Positions 54,443-64,000 of a DNA stretch of 64,000 nt are shown here, piece by piece. This DNA comes from Distichodus sexfasciatus. Lineage: Eukaryota; Chordata; Actinopteri; Characiformes; Distichodontidae. Position 1 is the first letter of the stretch; every line of letters begins with the position of its first letter. The notes beneath the pieces are model-generated. The model was not told the origin of the DNA. It did not search any database and saw nothing but the letters and a program-made list of their open reading frames with translations. The stretch lies in contig JAVGVS010000187.1 of NCBI GenBank assembly GCA_032718565.1, positions 323,501 through 387,500 on the forward strand, read 5' to 3'. The translations under genes were made by a program, and so were the position numbers.

Positions 54443-57400
54443 GAGAGTGAGGCAGCGAGTGAGTGAGTGTGATGTTGAGTGTGTCTATGAGTGAATGAGT
54501 TAGTGTATGAGTGAGTATGAGTGAGAGTGTGATGTGAGTGTCTATGAGCTAGATGAGTTGGTGTATGAGTGGCTTGAGTGAGTGAGTGTGATGTGAGGTG
54601 TGTCTATGAGTGAATGAGTTAGTGTATGAGTGAGGCAGCGAGTGGTGAGTGTGATGTTGAGTGTGTCTGCTGGTGAATGAGTTGGTGTATGAGTGAGGCA
54701 GCAGTGAGTGTGGGTGGATGTTGAGTGTGTCTATGAGTGAGATGAGTTAGTGTATGAGTGAGGCAGCAGGTGAGTGTGATGTGAGTGTGTCTATGGTGGG
54801 GCTGGGTTGGTGTATGGAGGTGAGGCAGCGAGTGAGTGAGTGTGATATTGAGTGTGCGTCTGTAAGGTGAATAGGTTGGTGTATGGGTGAGGCAGCAGGT
54901 GAGTGGGTGTGTGATGTGTGTCTATGAGTGAATGAGTTGAATTATATGGTAGAGCAGCGAGGTGAGTGAGTGTGATGTGAGTGTGTCTATGGTGAATGAG
55001 TTACTGTATGAGTGAGGCAGTGAGTGAGTGTGATGTTGGTATGTCTATGAGAGCAGATGAGTTGAGTATGTGAGTGAGGCAGCAGAGTGGTGGTGAGTGT
55101 GATATTGGAGTGTGTCTATGGTGGATGAGTTGGTGTATGGTGAGCCAGCGAGGTGAGTGAGGTGTGATGTTAGGTGTGTCTATGGTGGATAGGTTAGTGT
55201 ATGGAGTGAGGCCTTGAGTGAGTGAGTGTGATGTTGGAGTGTGTCTATGAGTGGAATGAGTTAGTGTATGAGTGTGAGGCAGCAGTGAGTGTGATGTTGA
55301 GTGTCTATGGTGAATGAGTTGGTGTAGGTGAGGCCCAGCGAGTGAGTGTGATGTTGAGTGTGTCTATGAGTGAATGAGTTAGTGTATGAGTGAGGCAGCG
55401 AGTGAGTGAGTGTGATATTGAGTGTGTCTATGAGTGAATGAGTTAGTGTGTGGGTAAGGGCAGCAAGTGAGTGAGTGTGATGTTAGTGTGTCTGTAGTCA
55501 GATAGGTTAGTGTATAAGGTGAGGCATGAGTGAGTGGGGTGTGATGATGAGTGTGTCTATGAGTGAATGAGGTTAGTGTATAGGTGGGGCCTTGAGTGAG
55601 TGTGATGTTGAGTGTGTCTATGAGTGAATGGTTAGTGTATGGTGAGTATGGTGAGAGTGTGATGTGGAGTGTGTCTATGAGTGAATGGGTTAGTGTGTAA
55701 GGTGAGGCAGCGAGTGAGTGAGTGTGATGTTGAGTGTGTCTATGAGTGAATGAGTTAGTGTATGAGTGAGTATGAGTGAGAGTGTGATATTGAGTGTGTC
55801 TATGAGTGAATGAGTTAGTGTATGAGTGAGGCAGTGAGTGAGTGTGATATTGAGTGTGTCTATGGTGAATGAGTTACTGTATGGAGTGAGGCAGCAAGAG
55901 TGGTGGAAGTGTGATGTTGAGTGTGTCTATGAGTGAATGAGTTAGTGTATGAGTGAGGCAGCGAGTGAGTGTGATGTTGAGTGTGTCTATGAGTGAATGA
56001 GTTAGTGTATGAGTGAGACTGGCCCAGAGTGAGTGAGTGTGATGTGGGTGTCTATGGTGAATGAGTTAGTGTATGGGTGGTGGCAGTGAGTAGAGTGTGA
56101 TGTGAGTGTGTGTCTGGTGAATGAGTTGTAGTGTATGAGTGAGGCAGCTTGAGTGAGTGAGTGTGATGTGGAGTGTGTCTATGAGTGAATGGGTTAGTGT
56201 ATGAGTGAGGCAGCAGTGAGTGTGATGTTGGTGTGTCTATGGTGAATGAGTTGGAGTGTATGAGTGAGGCAGCGGTGAGTGAGTGTGATGTTGAGTGTGT
56301 CTATGGTGGAATGAGTTAGTGTATGGTGAGGCGTGAGTGAGTGAGTGTGATGTTGAGTGTGTCTGGTGAATGAGTTGGTGTATGAGGTGAAGATGGCCCG
56401 AGTGGTGGAGTGTGATGTGGAGTGTGTCTGTAATTGAATGGATGTATGAGTGAGGCAGCGAGTGGTGTGGTGGAAGTGTGATGTTGGGTGTGTCTATGAG
56501 TGAATGAGTTAGTGTATGGTGGGGCGGCGAGTGAGTGAGTGTGATGAGTGTGTCTGGTGAATGAGTTAGTGTATGAGTGAGGCAGCGAGTGAGTGAGTGT
56601 GATGTTGAGTGTGTGTCTATGGTGAATGAGTTGGTGTGTGGTGAGGCAGCAAGTGGTGGTGTGATGTTGAGTGTGTCTATGAGTGAATGAGTTGGTGTAT
56701 GAGTGAGCTGGCGAGTGAGTGAGTGTGATGTGGTGTGTCTATGAGTGAATGAGTTGGTGTATGAGTGAGGCAGAGTGGTGGTGTGATGTGAGAGTGTGTG
56801 CAGTGAATGAGTTAGTGTATGAGTGAGGCAGTGGTGGTGTGATGTTGTTGAGTGTGTCTATGGTGAATGAGTTGTGTATGAGTGAGTATGAGTGAGTGAG
56901 TGTGTGACTGTGTGTTTGGGCGAGTGAGTTGTGTGTATGAGTGAGGCAGCAGGTGAGTGAGTGTGATGTGGTGTGTCTATGGTGGAATGAGTTGGTGTAT
57001 GGTGAGTATGGTGAGTGTGATGTTGGTGTGTCTATGAGTAGATGAGTTAGTGTATGGGTGAGGCCAGCCCGAGTGAGTGGAGTGTGATATTGGGTGTGTC
57101 TATGAGTGAATGAGTTGCTGTATAGGTGAGGGCAGCAGTGAGTGAGTGTGATGTTGAGTGTGTCTGAGTGAATGAGTTGGTGTATGAGTGAGGGCCAGCG
57201 AGTGAGTGTGATGTTGGAGTGTGTCTGTGGTGAATGAGTTAGTGTGTGAGTGAGGCAGCAGGTGAGTGAGTGTGATATTGGTGTCTATGAGTGAATGAGT
57301 TAGTGTATGAGTGAGGCAGCAGAGTGAGTGAGTGTGATGTGAGTGTGTCTATGGTGAATGAGTTAGTGTATGAGTGAGGCAGCGAGTGAGTGAGTGTGAT

Positions 57401-60400
57401 ATTGAGTGTGTCTATGAGTGAATGAGTTAGTGTATGAGTGAGGCAGCAAGTGAGGTGTGATGTTGAAAGTGTGTCTATGGTAGATGGGTTGAGTGTATGA
57501 GTGAGGCAGCAGAGTGAGTGGAGTGTGATGTGGGTGTGTCTATGAGTGAATGAGTTGAGTGTATGAGTGGGGCAGAGTGAGTGAGGTGTGATGTTGGAGT
57601 GTGTCTGGTGAATGAGTTGGTGTATGAGTGAGGCAGCGGTGAGAGTGAGTGTGTGATATTGGGTGTGTCTGGTGAATGAGTTAGTGTATGAGTGAGGCAG
57701 CCGAGTGAGTGTGGTGAGTGTGATGTGTGGGTGTGTCTGTAGTGAATGAGTTGAGTGTATGAGTGAGGCAGCAGTGGTGGAGTGTGTGATGTTGGAGTGT
57801 GTCTGGTGGATAGGTTGAATGTATAGGTGGGGCAGGTGAGTGGGTGTGATGTGAGTGTGTCTATGGTGAATGGGTTAGTGTATGGTGGTATGGTGAGTGT
57901 GATATTGAGTGTGTCTGGGTGAATGAGTTGGTGTATGGTGAGGCAGCCCGAGGTGAGTGAGTGTGATGTGGAGTGTGTCTATGGTGAATGAGTTGGTGTA
58001 TGAGTGAGTATGAGTGAGAGTGTGATGTTGAGTGTGTCTATGAGTGAATGAGTTAGTGTATGAGTGAGGCAGCGAGTGAGTGAGTGTGATATTGAGTGTG
58101 TCTATGAGTGAATGAGTTGCTGTGTAAGGCTGGGGCAGCAGTGAGTGAGTGTGATGTTAGGTGTGTCTATGGTGAATGAGTTAGTGTATGAGTGAGGCAG
58201 AGTGAGTGTGATGTTGGAGTGTGTCCTGTGGTGAATGAGTTGGTGTATGAGTGAGGGCTGGCGAGTGGTGAGTGTGATGTGAGTGTCTGTGGTGGATAGG
58301 TTAGTGTATGAGTGAGGCTAGCCCAGTGAGTGAGTGTGATATTGAGTGTGTCTGTGGTGAATAGGTTAGTGTATGAGTGAGGCAGCGGTGAGTGAGTGTG
58401 ATGAGTGTGTCTATGGTAGATGAGTTGGTGTATGGTGGGGCAGCGAGTGGAGTGTGATGTTGGAGTGTGTCTATGAGTGAATGAGTTAGTGTATGAGTGA
58501 GGCAGCGAGTGAGTGAGTGTGATATTGAGTGTGTCTATGAGTGAATGAGTTACTGTATAGGTGAGGCTGGCGAGTGAGTGAGTGTGATGTTGAGTGTGTC
58601 TATGGTGAATGAGTTAGTGTATGAGTGGGGAGGCAGCGAGGTGAGTGGGTGTGATGTGGGTGTGTCTGTGGTGAATGGGTTAGTGTATGAGTGGGGAGCA
58701 GCGAGTGGTGTGTGAGTGAGTGTGATGTGAGTGTGTCTATGGTGGAATGAGTTGAAACATGGTGAGGCTGGCGAGTGGTGAGTGCTTGGTGTGGAGTGTG
58801 TCTATGGTGAATGAGTTGGTGTATGGTGAGGCTGGCCAGTGAGTGAGTGTGATGGGTGTGTCTGTGGTGAAATGAGTTGGTGTATGGAGTGGGGCAGCAA
58901 GTGAGTGAGTGTGATGTTGGTGTGTCTATGGTGGAATAGGTTGGTGTATGAGTGGGGGCCTTGGTGAGTGGAGTGTGATGTGAGGTGTGTCTGCTGGAGT
59001 GAATGAGTTAGTGTATGGAAGTGAGGCAGCGAGTGGTGAGTGTGATGTGGGTGTGTCTATGGGTGAATGAGTTGGTGTGTGGTGGGGCAGCAGTGAGTGG
59101 AGTGTGATGTGAGTGTGTCTGTAATTGAATGAGTTGGTGTATGGTGGGGAGCTGGCAGGTGAGTGAGTGTGATGTGAGTGTGTCTATGAGTGAATGAGTT
59201 AGTGTGGAGTGAGGCAGCGAGTAGTGGGTGTGATGTTGAGTGTCTATGAGTGGATAGTTAGTGTATGGTGAGTATGGTGAGAGTGTGATAGTGGTGTGTC
59301 TATGAGTGAATGAGTTGATGTATGGTGGGGCAGCGAGTGGTGGAGTGTGATGTGAGTGTGTCTGGGTGAATAGGTTGGTGTATGGTGGAGTATGGTGGAG
59401 TGTGATGTGGGTGTGTCTATGAGTGGAATGAGTTAGTGTATGAGTGAGGCAGCAGGTGAGTGGTATGATGATGTGTAGAGTGTGTCTATGAGTGAATGAG
59501 TTACTGTATGAGTGAGGCAGCGAGTGAGTGAGTGTGATGTTGAGTGTGTCTATGAGTGAATGAGTTAGTGTATGAGTGAGGCAGCAGTGAGTGTGATGTT
59601 AGTGTGTCTATGAGTGGGCCAGGTTAGTGTATGGGTGAGGCAGGTGAGGTGTGTGTGTTGTGTGACGTGTGGTGTGTGAGTGAGGTGTGTGATGTGAGGT
59701 AGGTGAGTGAGGTGTGTGATGTGAGGTGTGTCTATGGTGGATGGGTTGGTGTATGGGTGGGGGCAGCGGTGATTCAGGTGTGATGTGAGTGTGTCTATGG
59801 TGAATGGAGTTGAGTGGCCCATGAGGTAGGCTTGGCCAGTGGAGTGTGATGTTGGAAGTGTGTCTATGGTGAATGAGTTGAGTGTATGGGTGGGCAGCAG
59901 AGTGAGTAGGTGTGATGTGAGTGTGTCTATAGTGAATGAGTTAGTGTATGGTGGGGCCTTGGTGAGTGGGTGTGATGTTGAGTGTGTCTGTAATTGAATG
60001 AGTTGGTGTATGGTGAGGGCTGGCGGGTGAGTGGAGTGTGATGTTAGTGTGTCTGGTGAATGGGTTAGTGTATGAGTGAGGCAGCAGGTGAGTGTGTGAG
60101 TGAGAGTGTGATGTGTGGTGTCTATGGTGGAATGGGTTAGTGTATGAGTGGGGCAGCGAGTGAGTGGAGTGTGATGTGGTGTGTCTATGAGTGAATGAGT
60201 TGAGTGTATGAGTGAGGCAGTGAGTGGTATGATGTGGGTGTGTCTATGAGTGAATGAGTTAGTGTATAGGTAGAGGCAGCAGTGAGTGAGTGTGATGTTG
60301 AGTGTGTCTATGAGTGGATAGGTTGGTGTATGAGTGAGGCAGGTGAGTGAGTGTGATGTGAAGTGTGTCTATGAGTGAATGAGTTAGTGTATGAGTGAGG

Positions 60401-61640
60401 CAGCGAGTGAGTGAGTGTGATGTTGAGTGTGTCTATGAGTGAATGAGTTAGTGTATGGTGAGTATGGTGAGTGTGATATTGGGTGTCTATGGTGGATGAG
60501 TTAGTGTATGGTGAGGCAGCAGGTGGTGGGTGTGATGTGAGTGTGTCTATGAGTGGATGAGTTGGTGTATGAGTGGTATGGTGAGGAGAGGTGTGATGTG
60601 GTGTGCCTGTGGTGAATGGGTTGTGAGTGTATGAGTGAGGCAGCGAGTGAGTGGAGTGTGATGTGAGTGTGTCTATGGTGAATGAGGTTGCACTGTATGA
60701 GTGAGGCAGCGAGTGAGTGAGTGTGATGTTGAGTGTGTCTATGAGTGAATGAGTTAGTGTATGAGTGAGGCAGCGAGTGAGTGTGATGTTGAGTGTGTCT
60801 ATGAGTGAATGAGTTGGTGTATGAGTGAGACTGTGGTGAGTGAGTGTGATGGGTGTGTCTGTAATTGAATGAGTTGGTGTGTAAGTGAGGCAGCAGGTGA
60901 GTGAGTGTGATGTGTGGAGTGTGTCTATGAGTGAATGAGTTAGTGTATGAGTGAGGCAGCGAGTGAGTGAGTGTGATATTGAGTGTGTCTATGAGTGAAT
61001 GAGTTAGTGTATGAGTGAGGCAGCGAGTGAGTGTGATGTTGAGTGTGTCTATGAGTGAATGAGTTAGTGTATGGTGAGGCAGCAGGTGAGTGAGTGTGAT
61101 GTGAGTGTGTCTATGAGTGAATGGGTTGGTGTATGGTGAAGGGCAGCCAGTGGTGGTGTGATGTTAGTGTGTCTATGGTGAATGAGTTGGTGTGGTGAGG
61201 CCAGCGGTGAGTGAGTGTGATATTGGAGTGTGTCTATGGTGAATGAGTTGGTGTATGGGTAGGGCAGCGAGTGGTGTGGTGAGAGTGTGATGTGGAGTGT
61301 GTCTGTAGATTAGGAATGAGGTGGTGTATGGGTGGGGCCAGCAGTGGTGGTGTGATGTGGTGTGTCTGCTGGTGAATGAGTTAGTGTATGGTGGGGCAGT
61401 GAGTGTGATGTTGAGTGTGTCTATGGTGAATGAGTTGGTGTATGAGTGAGGCAGGTGAGTGGGGTGTGATGTGGAGTGTGTCTATGAGTGAATGAGTTAG
61501 TGTGTATGAGTGAGGCAGCGAGTGAGTAGGTGTGATGTTAGTGTGTCTGTGAATAGGTTGGTGTATGGTGAGGCCCAGCCCAGTGAGTGTGAGTGAGGAG
61601 GTGTGATGTGGTGTGTCTATGAGTGAATGAGTTCAGTGTG
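54443..61640. repeat. About 7.2-kb tandem array, roughly 66-bp unit
   Basis: The best-preserved units read GTGTATGAGTGAGGCAGCGA, then GTGAGTGAGTGTGATGTTGA, then GTGTGTCTATGAGTGAATGA, then GTTAGT (66 bp), with 62-bp units lacking one GAGT. By length this is roughly 105-115 units. Intact units sit at 55360-55440, 55740-55830, 57360-57440, 58010-58130 and 60700-60800. Most others carry small losses (GAGTG to GGTG) or recurrent substitutions (GCAGCG to GCTGGCG or GCCCAGCG; CTATGAGTGAA to CTGTAATTGAA). No coding or CRISPR logic: there are no unique spacers. Confidence 0.96.
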
Positions 61641-62600
61641 TAGTGGGGCAGTGGTGAGTGGTGGTGGTGAGTGAATATAAGAGTGAGTAGAACGGTTAGT
61701 GTATGAGTGAGTGAGTGAGGCAGCGAGTGAGTGAGTGAATATAAAAGTGAGTAGAACAGTTAGTGTATGAGTGAGTGAGTGAGGCAGCGAGTGAGTGAGT
61801 GAGTGAGTGAGTGAGTGAGTGAGTGGTGAATGTAAAAGTGAGTAGAACAGTTAGTGTATGAGTGAGTGAGTGAATATAAGAGTGAGTAGAACAGTGAGTG
61901 AATGGGTTAGTGTGTGAGGTGGTGAGGCAGCAAGTAAGTGGTTGAGAGTGAATATAAGTGAGTAGAACAGTGAGTGAATGGGTTAGTGTATGAATAGTGA
62001 GTGAGTGAGTGAATATAAGAGTGAGTAGAACGGTGAGTGAATGGGTTGATGAGTGAGTGAGTGAGGAGTGGCGAGTGAGTGAGTGAGTGAATATAAGAGT
62101 GAGTAGAACGGTGAGTGAATGGGTTAGTGTGTGAGTGAGTGAGTGAGTGAGGTGTGAGTGAGTAAGTGAGTGAATATAAGAGTGAGTAGAGCGGTGGTGA
62201 ATGGGTTGTAGTGTGTGAGTGGTGGTGGTGAGGTGGTGGGTGGGGCAGCAAGTAGAGGTGGTGGTGAATATAAAATTAGATAGAACAGTGAGTGAATGGG
62301 TTAGTGTATGAATGGTGAGTGAGTGAGTGAATATAAGAGTGAGTAGAACGGTGAGTGAATGGGTTAGTGTGTGAGTGAGTGAGTGAGGCAGCAAGTAGAG
62401 TGAGTGAGTGAATATGAGAGTGAGTAGAACAGTGAGTGAATGGGTTAGTGTATGAATGAGTGAGTGAGTGAGTGAGGTAGCGAGTGAGTAATTGAGTGAA
62501 TATAAGAGTTAGTAGAACGGTGAGTGAATAGGTTAATGCATGAATGAGTGAGCTAGTGTATGTAAGTATATGAGTGAGTGAGTGAGTGAGTAGAAGAGTG
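61641..62600. repeat. Second tandem array, about 60-90 bp unit with 'gaatataagagtgagtagaa'
   Basis: About 12 units marked by 'gtgaatataagagtgagtag' 'aac' near 61672, 61737, 61827, 61871, 61948, 62010, 62090, 62172, 62266, 62330, 62409 and 62500. Between them lie 'agtgaatgggttagtgtatg' and (GAGT)n plus 'gaggcagcgagtg', which are shared with the 66-bp array. The 232-codon minus frame (61696-62394, THSLTHS...) is repeat translation. Confidence 0.94.
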
Positions 62601-62814
62601 AGTGAATGAGAGTGGAAGAGTGGGTTTGTGATTGAGGTGCATTAAGTGGTGAATGTGTAGAAGTGGTGTGATGCATGATGCAGTGTGTAGAAGTATGAGT
62701 GGTGATGCAGCGTGTAAGGGTGAGTATACACTCACTCCTGACACTGATGAGCACAGCACCAACACATCTCTTAGTTATCTCGGACAGTTATTTGAAGGGT
62801 GTCAATAGTGCTGA
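62601..62814. other. Array edge and unique sequence
   Basis: Decaying GAGT/GTGATGCA-type repeats to about 62720 ('gtgatgcatgatgcagtgtg'), then unique sequence. Confidence 0.6.
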
Positions 62815-62836
62815 CACACACACATGCAGACACACA

Positions 62837-62885
<49 letters not shown>

Positions 62886-62963
62886 TCATGTAGAGTTTAG
62901 ACACAGGAGGTAACTCTGTGCTGCTCTAATAAGATTAGAGCGCATACGTCATTCACACTCACA

Positions 62964-62999
<36 letters not shown>

Positions 63000-63020
63000 A
63001 ACACACACACACACACAACC
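62815..63020. repeat. (CA)n arrays
   Basis: Interrupted CA at 62815-62882 (with CGCG breaks) and CA at 62955-63017, separated by about 70 bp of unique sequence. Confidence 0.95.
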
Positions 63021-63234
63021 TCCTCATAACCTCGGGGTCAGCAGAGGAAGAGCAGTGTCCAGTGGGGCCTGTATCATCCTTCATTTTGTGTCATTCTTAC
63101 CATCCCTGGTGTGTGTGTTTGAGTGAGTGTGTGTTTGTACACTTCCTACCTACAAGGGCCAAGTTGGAACGCGCCCTCATTAGCGAGCTGAAAAGCACAA
63201 GCCAGTCGCCGTTATAATACTTTTTCTGACTTTG
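63021..63234. other. Non-coding unique; short GT runs
   Basis: GT runs near 63109-63136; no gene recognised. Confidence 0.55.
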
Positions 63235-64000
63235 AGGTTTTCTTCGTCGTCCTCCTCCTCTTTCTCCTCCTCCTCTTTCTCCTCCTCCTCTTCTAATTTG
63301 TCTCTTCGTCTTCCGCCTCCTCCTCCATCTCTCTTTCTTCTGCTCCTTCCCTTGTACCTCCTCCTGTAGCCCCTCAGTCTCCCCCTCTTTGTCCTCCTCT
63401 TCATCCTCCTCCCCCTCTTCCTCCTATTCCTTCTCTTTCACTGTCTCTGCCTCCTCCATCACCCTCTTCTCCTCTTCCTCGTCCCTTATCTCTCCCTCCT
63501 CTACCTCCCTTTCCTCCCCCTCTTCCCCTTCCTCCTCCTCCTCTTCCTCGACCTTCACCTCTCCTCTTGCTGTTCTTCATCATCATCCTTCACCTCCCTC
63601 TTTCTCCTCCTCTTCCCTCTTCTCCTCCTTCCTCTCCATCTTTGTCTTCTTCTTCCTCCTCCTCCTCCTCCTCTTCCTGTTCCTTCTCCATCTTCCTCCT
63701 CCTTCTCCTTCTCCTCCTTTTCTGTCTCCTTCTCTTCCTCTTCCTCCTCCTCCTCCTCCTCCTCCTCCCTTATCTCCTCCTCTGCCTCCCTCTCCTTGAC
63801 TTCCCCTCCTTCTCCTCCTCTTCCTCTACTTTGAACCCCCCCTCCTCTTGCTCTTCTTCATCCCTTCTTCTCACCTTCTCCTCTTCCTCTACCTCCTTCT
63901 TTTCCTTCTCCTTCTTCTTTTGTCTACCTCTTCCACCTTCTACTTCTATCTCTACCTCCTCCTTCTCTCGCTTCCTTCTCTTCCTCCTCCCTCTGCTTTT
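63235..64000. repeat. Polypyrimidine (CTC/CTT)n tract, runs off the window
   Basis: About 765 bp of nearly pure pyrimidine on the plus strand ('cctcctcctcctctttctcc'), with a few A/G breaks such as 'catcatcatcc' at 63578. Frames rich in S, P and L (plus) or E, R, G and K (minus) are compositional. The true end lies beyond position 64000. Confidence 0.95.

Noticed and set aside
54443..61640. Possible CRISPR-like array because of many regular repeats
   Set aside because: There are no unique spacers; the whole unit repeats tandemly, it is far longer than a CRISPR repeat, and the sequence is eukaryotic.
61696..62394. A 232-codon ORF of THSLTHS repeats that could be read as a repetitive secreted or antifreeze-like protein
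   Set aside because: It follows the tandem unit exactly, breaks wherever the unit has an indel, and has no signal peptide, promoter or splice context.
63389..63799. A 136-codon Ser/Pro-rich ORF
   Set aside because: Translation of a CTC/CTT tract; compositional only.

Overview
This window reads as non-coding DNA from a vertebrate nuclear genome, most likely a teleost fish. I found no protein-coding gene, no exon I would defend and no stand-alone RNA gene in 64 kb. Three things support the fish assignment: extremely dense (CA)n/(TG)n, (GA)n and (TA)n microsatellites; several mobile-element types typical of teleosts (Tc1-like elements starting CAGTACTGTGCAAAAG, hAT elements ending in (T)AGGGATGCACGAT, tRNA-derived SINEs, and 'tatatagcgct...cattgtcacaaagc' repeat tails); and the absence of compact gene structure. 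An ostariophysan is a reasonable guess from the repeat mix, but that is inference. The open frames of 60-374 codons are either translations of simple repeats (runs of SLSLSL, THTHTH, SFFLSF, EEEE) or short chance frames.

Layout. 0-9 kb: microsatellites, a cluster of 'agctgggagtcgattc' repeats (1.7-2.6 kb), three SINE copies (3.66, 5.47 and 7.68 kb) and a purine-rich tract (8.34-8.77 kb). 9-18 kb: (ATT)n, a CA/CT block, a 610-bp (GA)n minisatellite (11.09-11.70 kb), then about 6 kb of mostly unique sequence. 18-28 kb: a fold-back Tc1 derivative (18.46-18.98 kb), a 1,171-bp hAT element with a perfect 8-bp target duplication (19.68-20.85 kb), a (GATA/GGAT)n block, a 1.2-kb homopurine minisatellite (22.85-24.04 kb), more hAT copies and a 71-bp hAT deletion derivative (27.19 kb). 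28-42 kb: a second homopurine block, a degenerate 'GATTC' tract, SINEs, nested hATs, a 22-bp minisatellite (36.26-36.77 kb), a family A hAT (37.44-38.13 kb) and a SINE tandem (39.64-40.08 kb). 42-54 kb: SINE dimers, a long (TA)n, a family C hAT, a four-unit SINE array interrupted by a 754-bp element (45.42-46.73 kb), a second fold-back Tc1 copy (47.33-47.88 kb) and several fragments. 54.4-62.6 kb: an 8.2-kb tandem array, first about 7.2 kb of a roughly 66-bp unit, then about 1 kb of a related longer unit. 62.8-64 kb: CA arrays and a polypyrimidine (CTC/CTT) tract that runs off the window.

No genes act together here. The biology is repeat biology: non-autonomous DNA transposons and SINEs inserting into each other, local tandem amplification, and long homopurine/homopyrimidine tracts. 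I did not find a new enzymatic, defence or regulatory system. The observations most worth following are the fold-back Tc1 elements built from two outward-facing transposase 3' ends, the minimal 71-bp hAT, the SINE head-to-tail arrays with a recurrent junction, a purine cassette shared by distant loci, and the 66-bp array, whose variant spectrum may partly be an assembly artefact.
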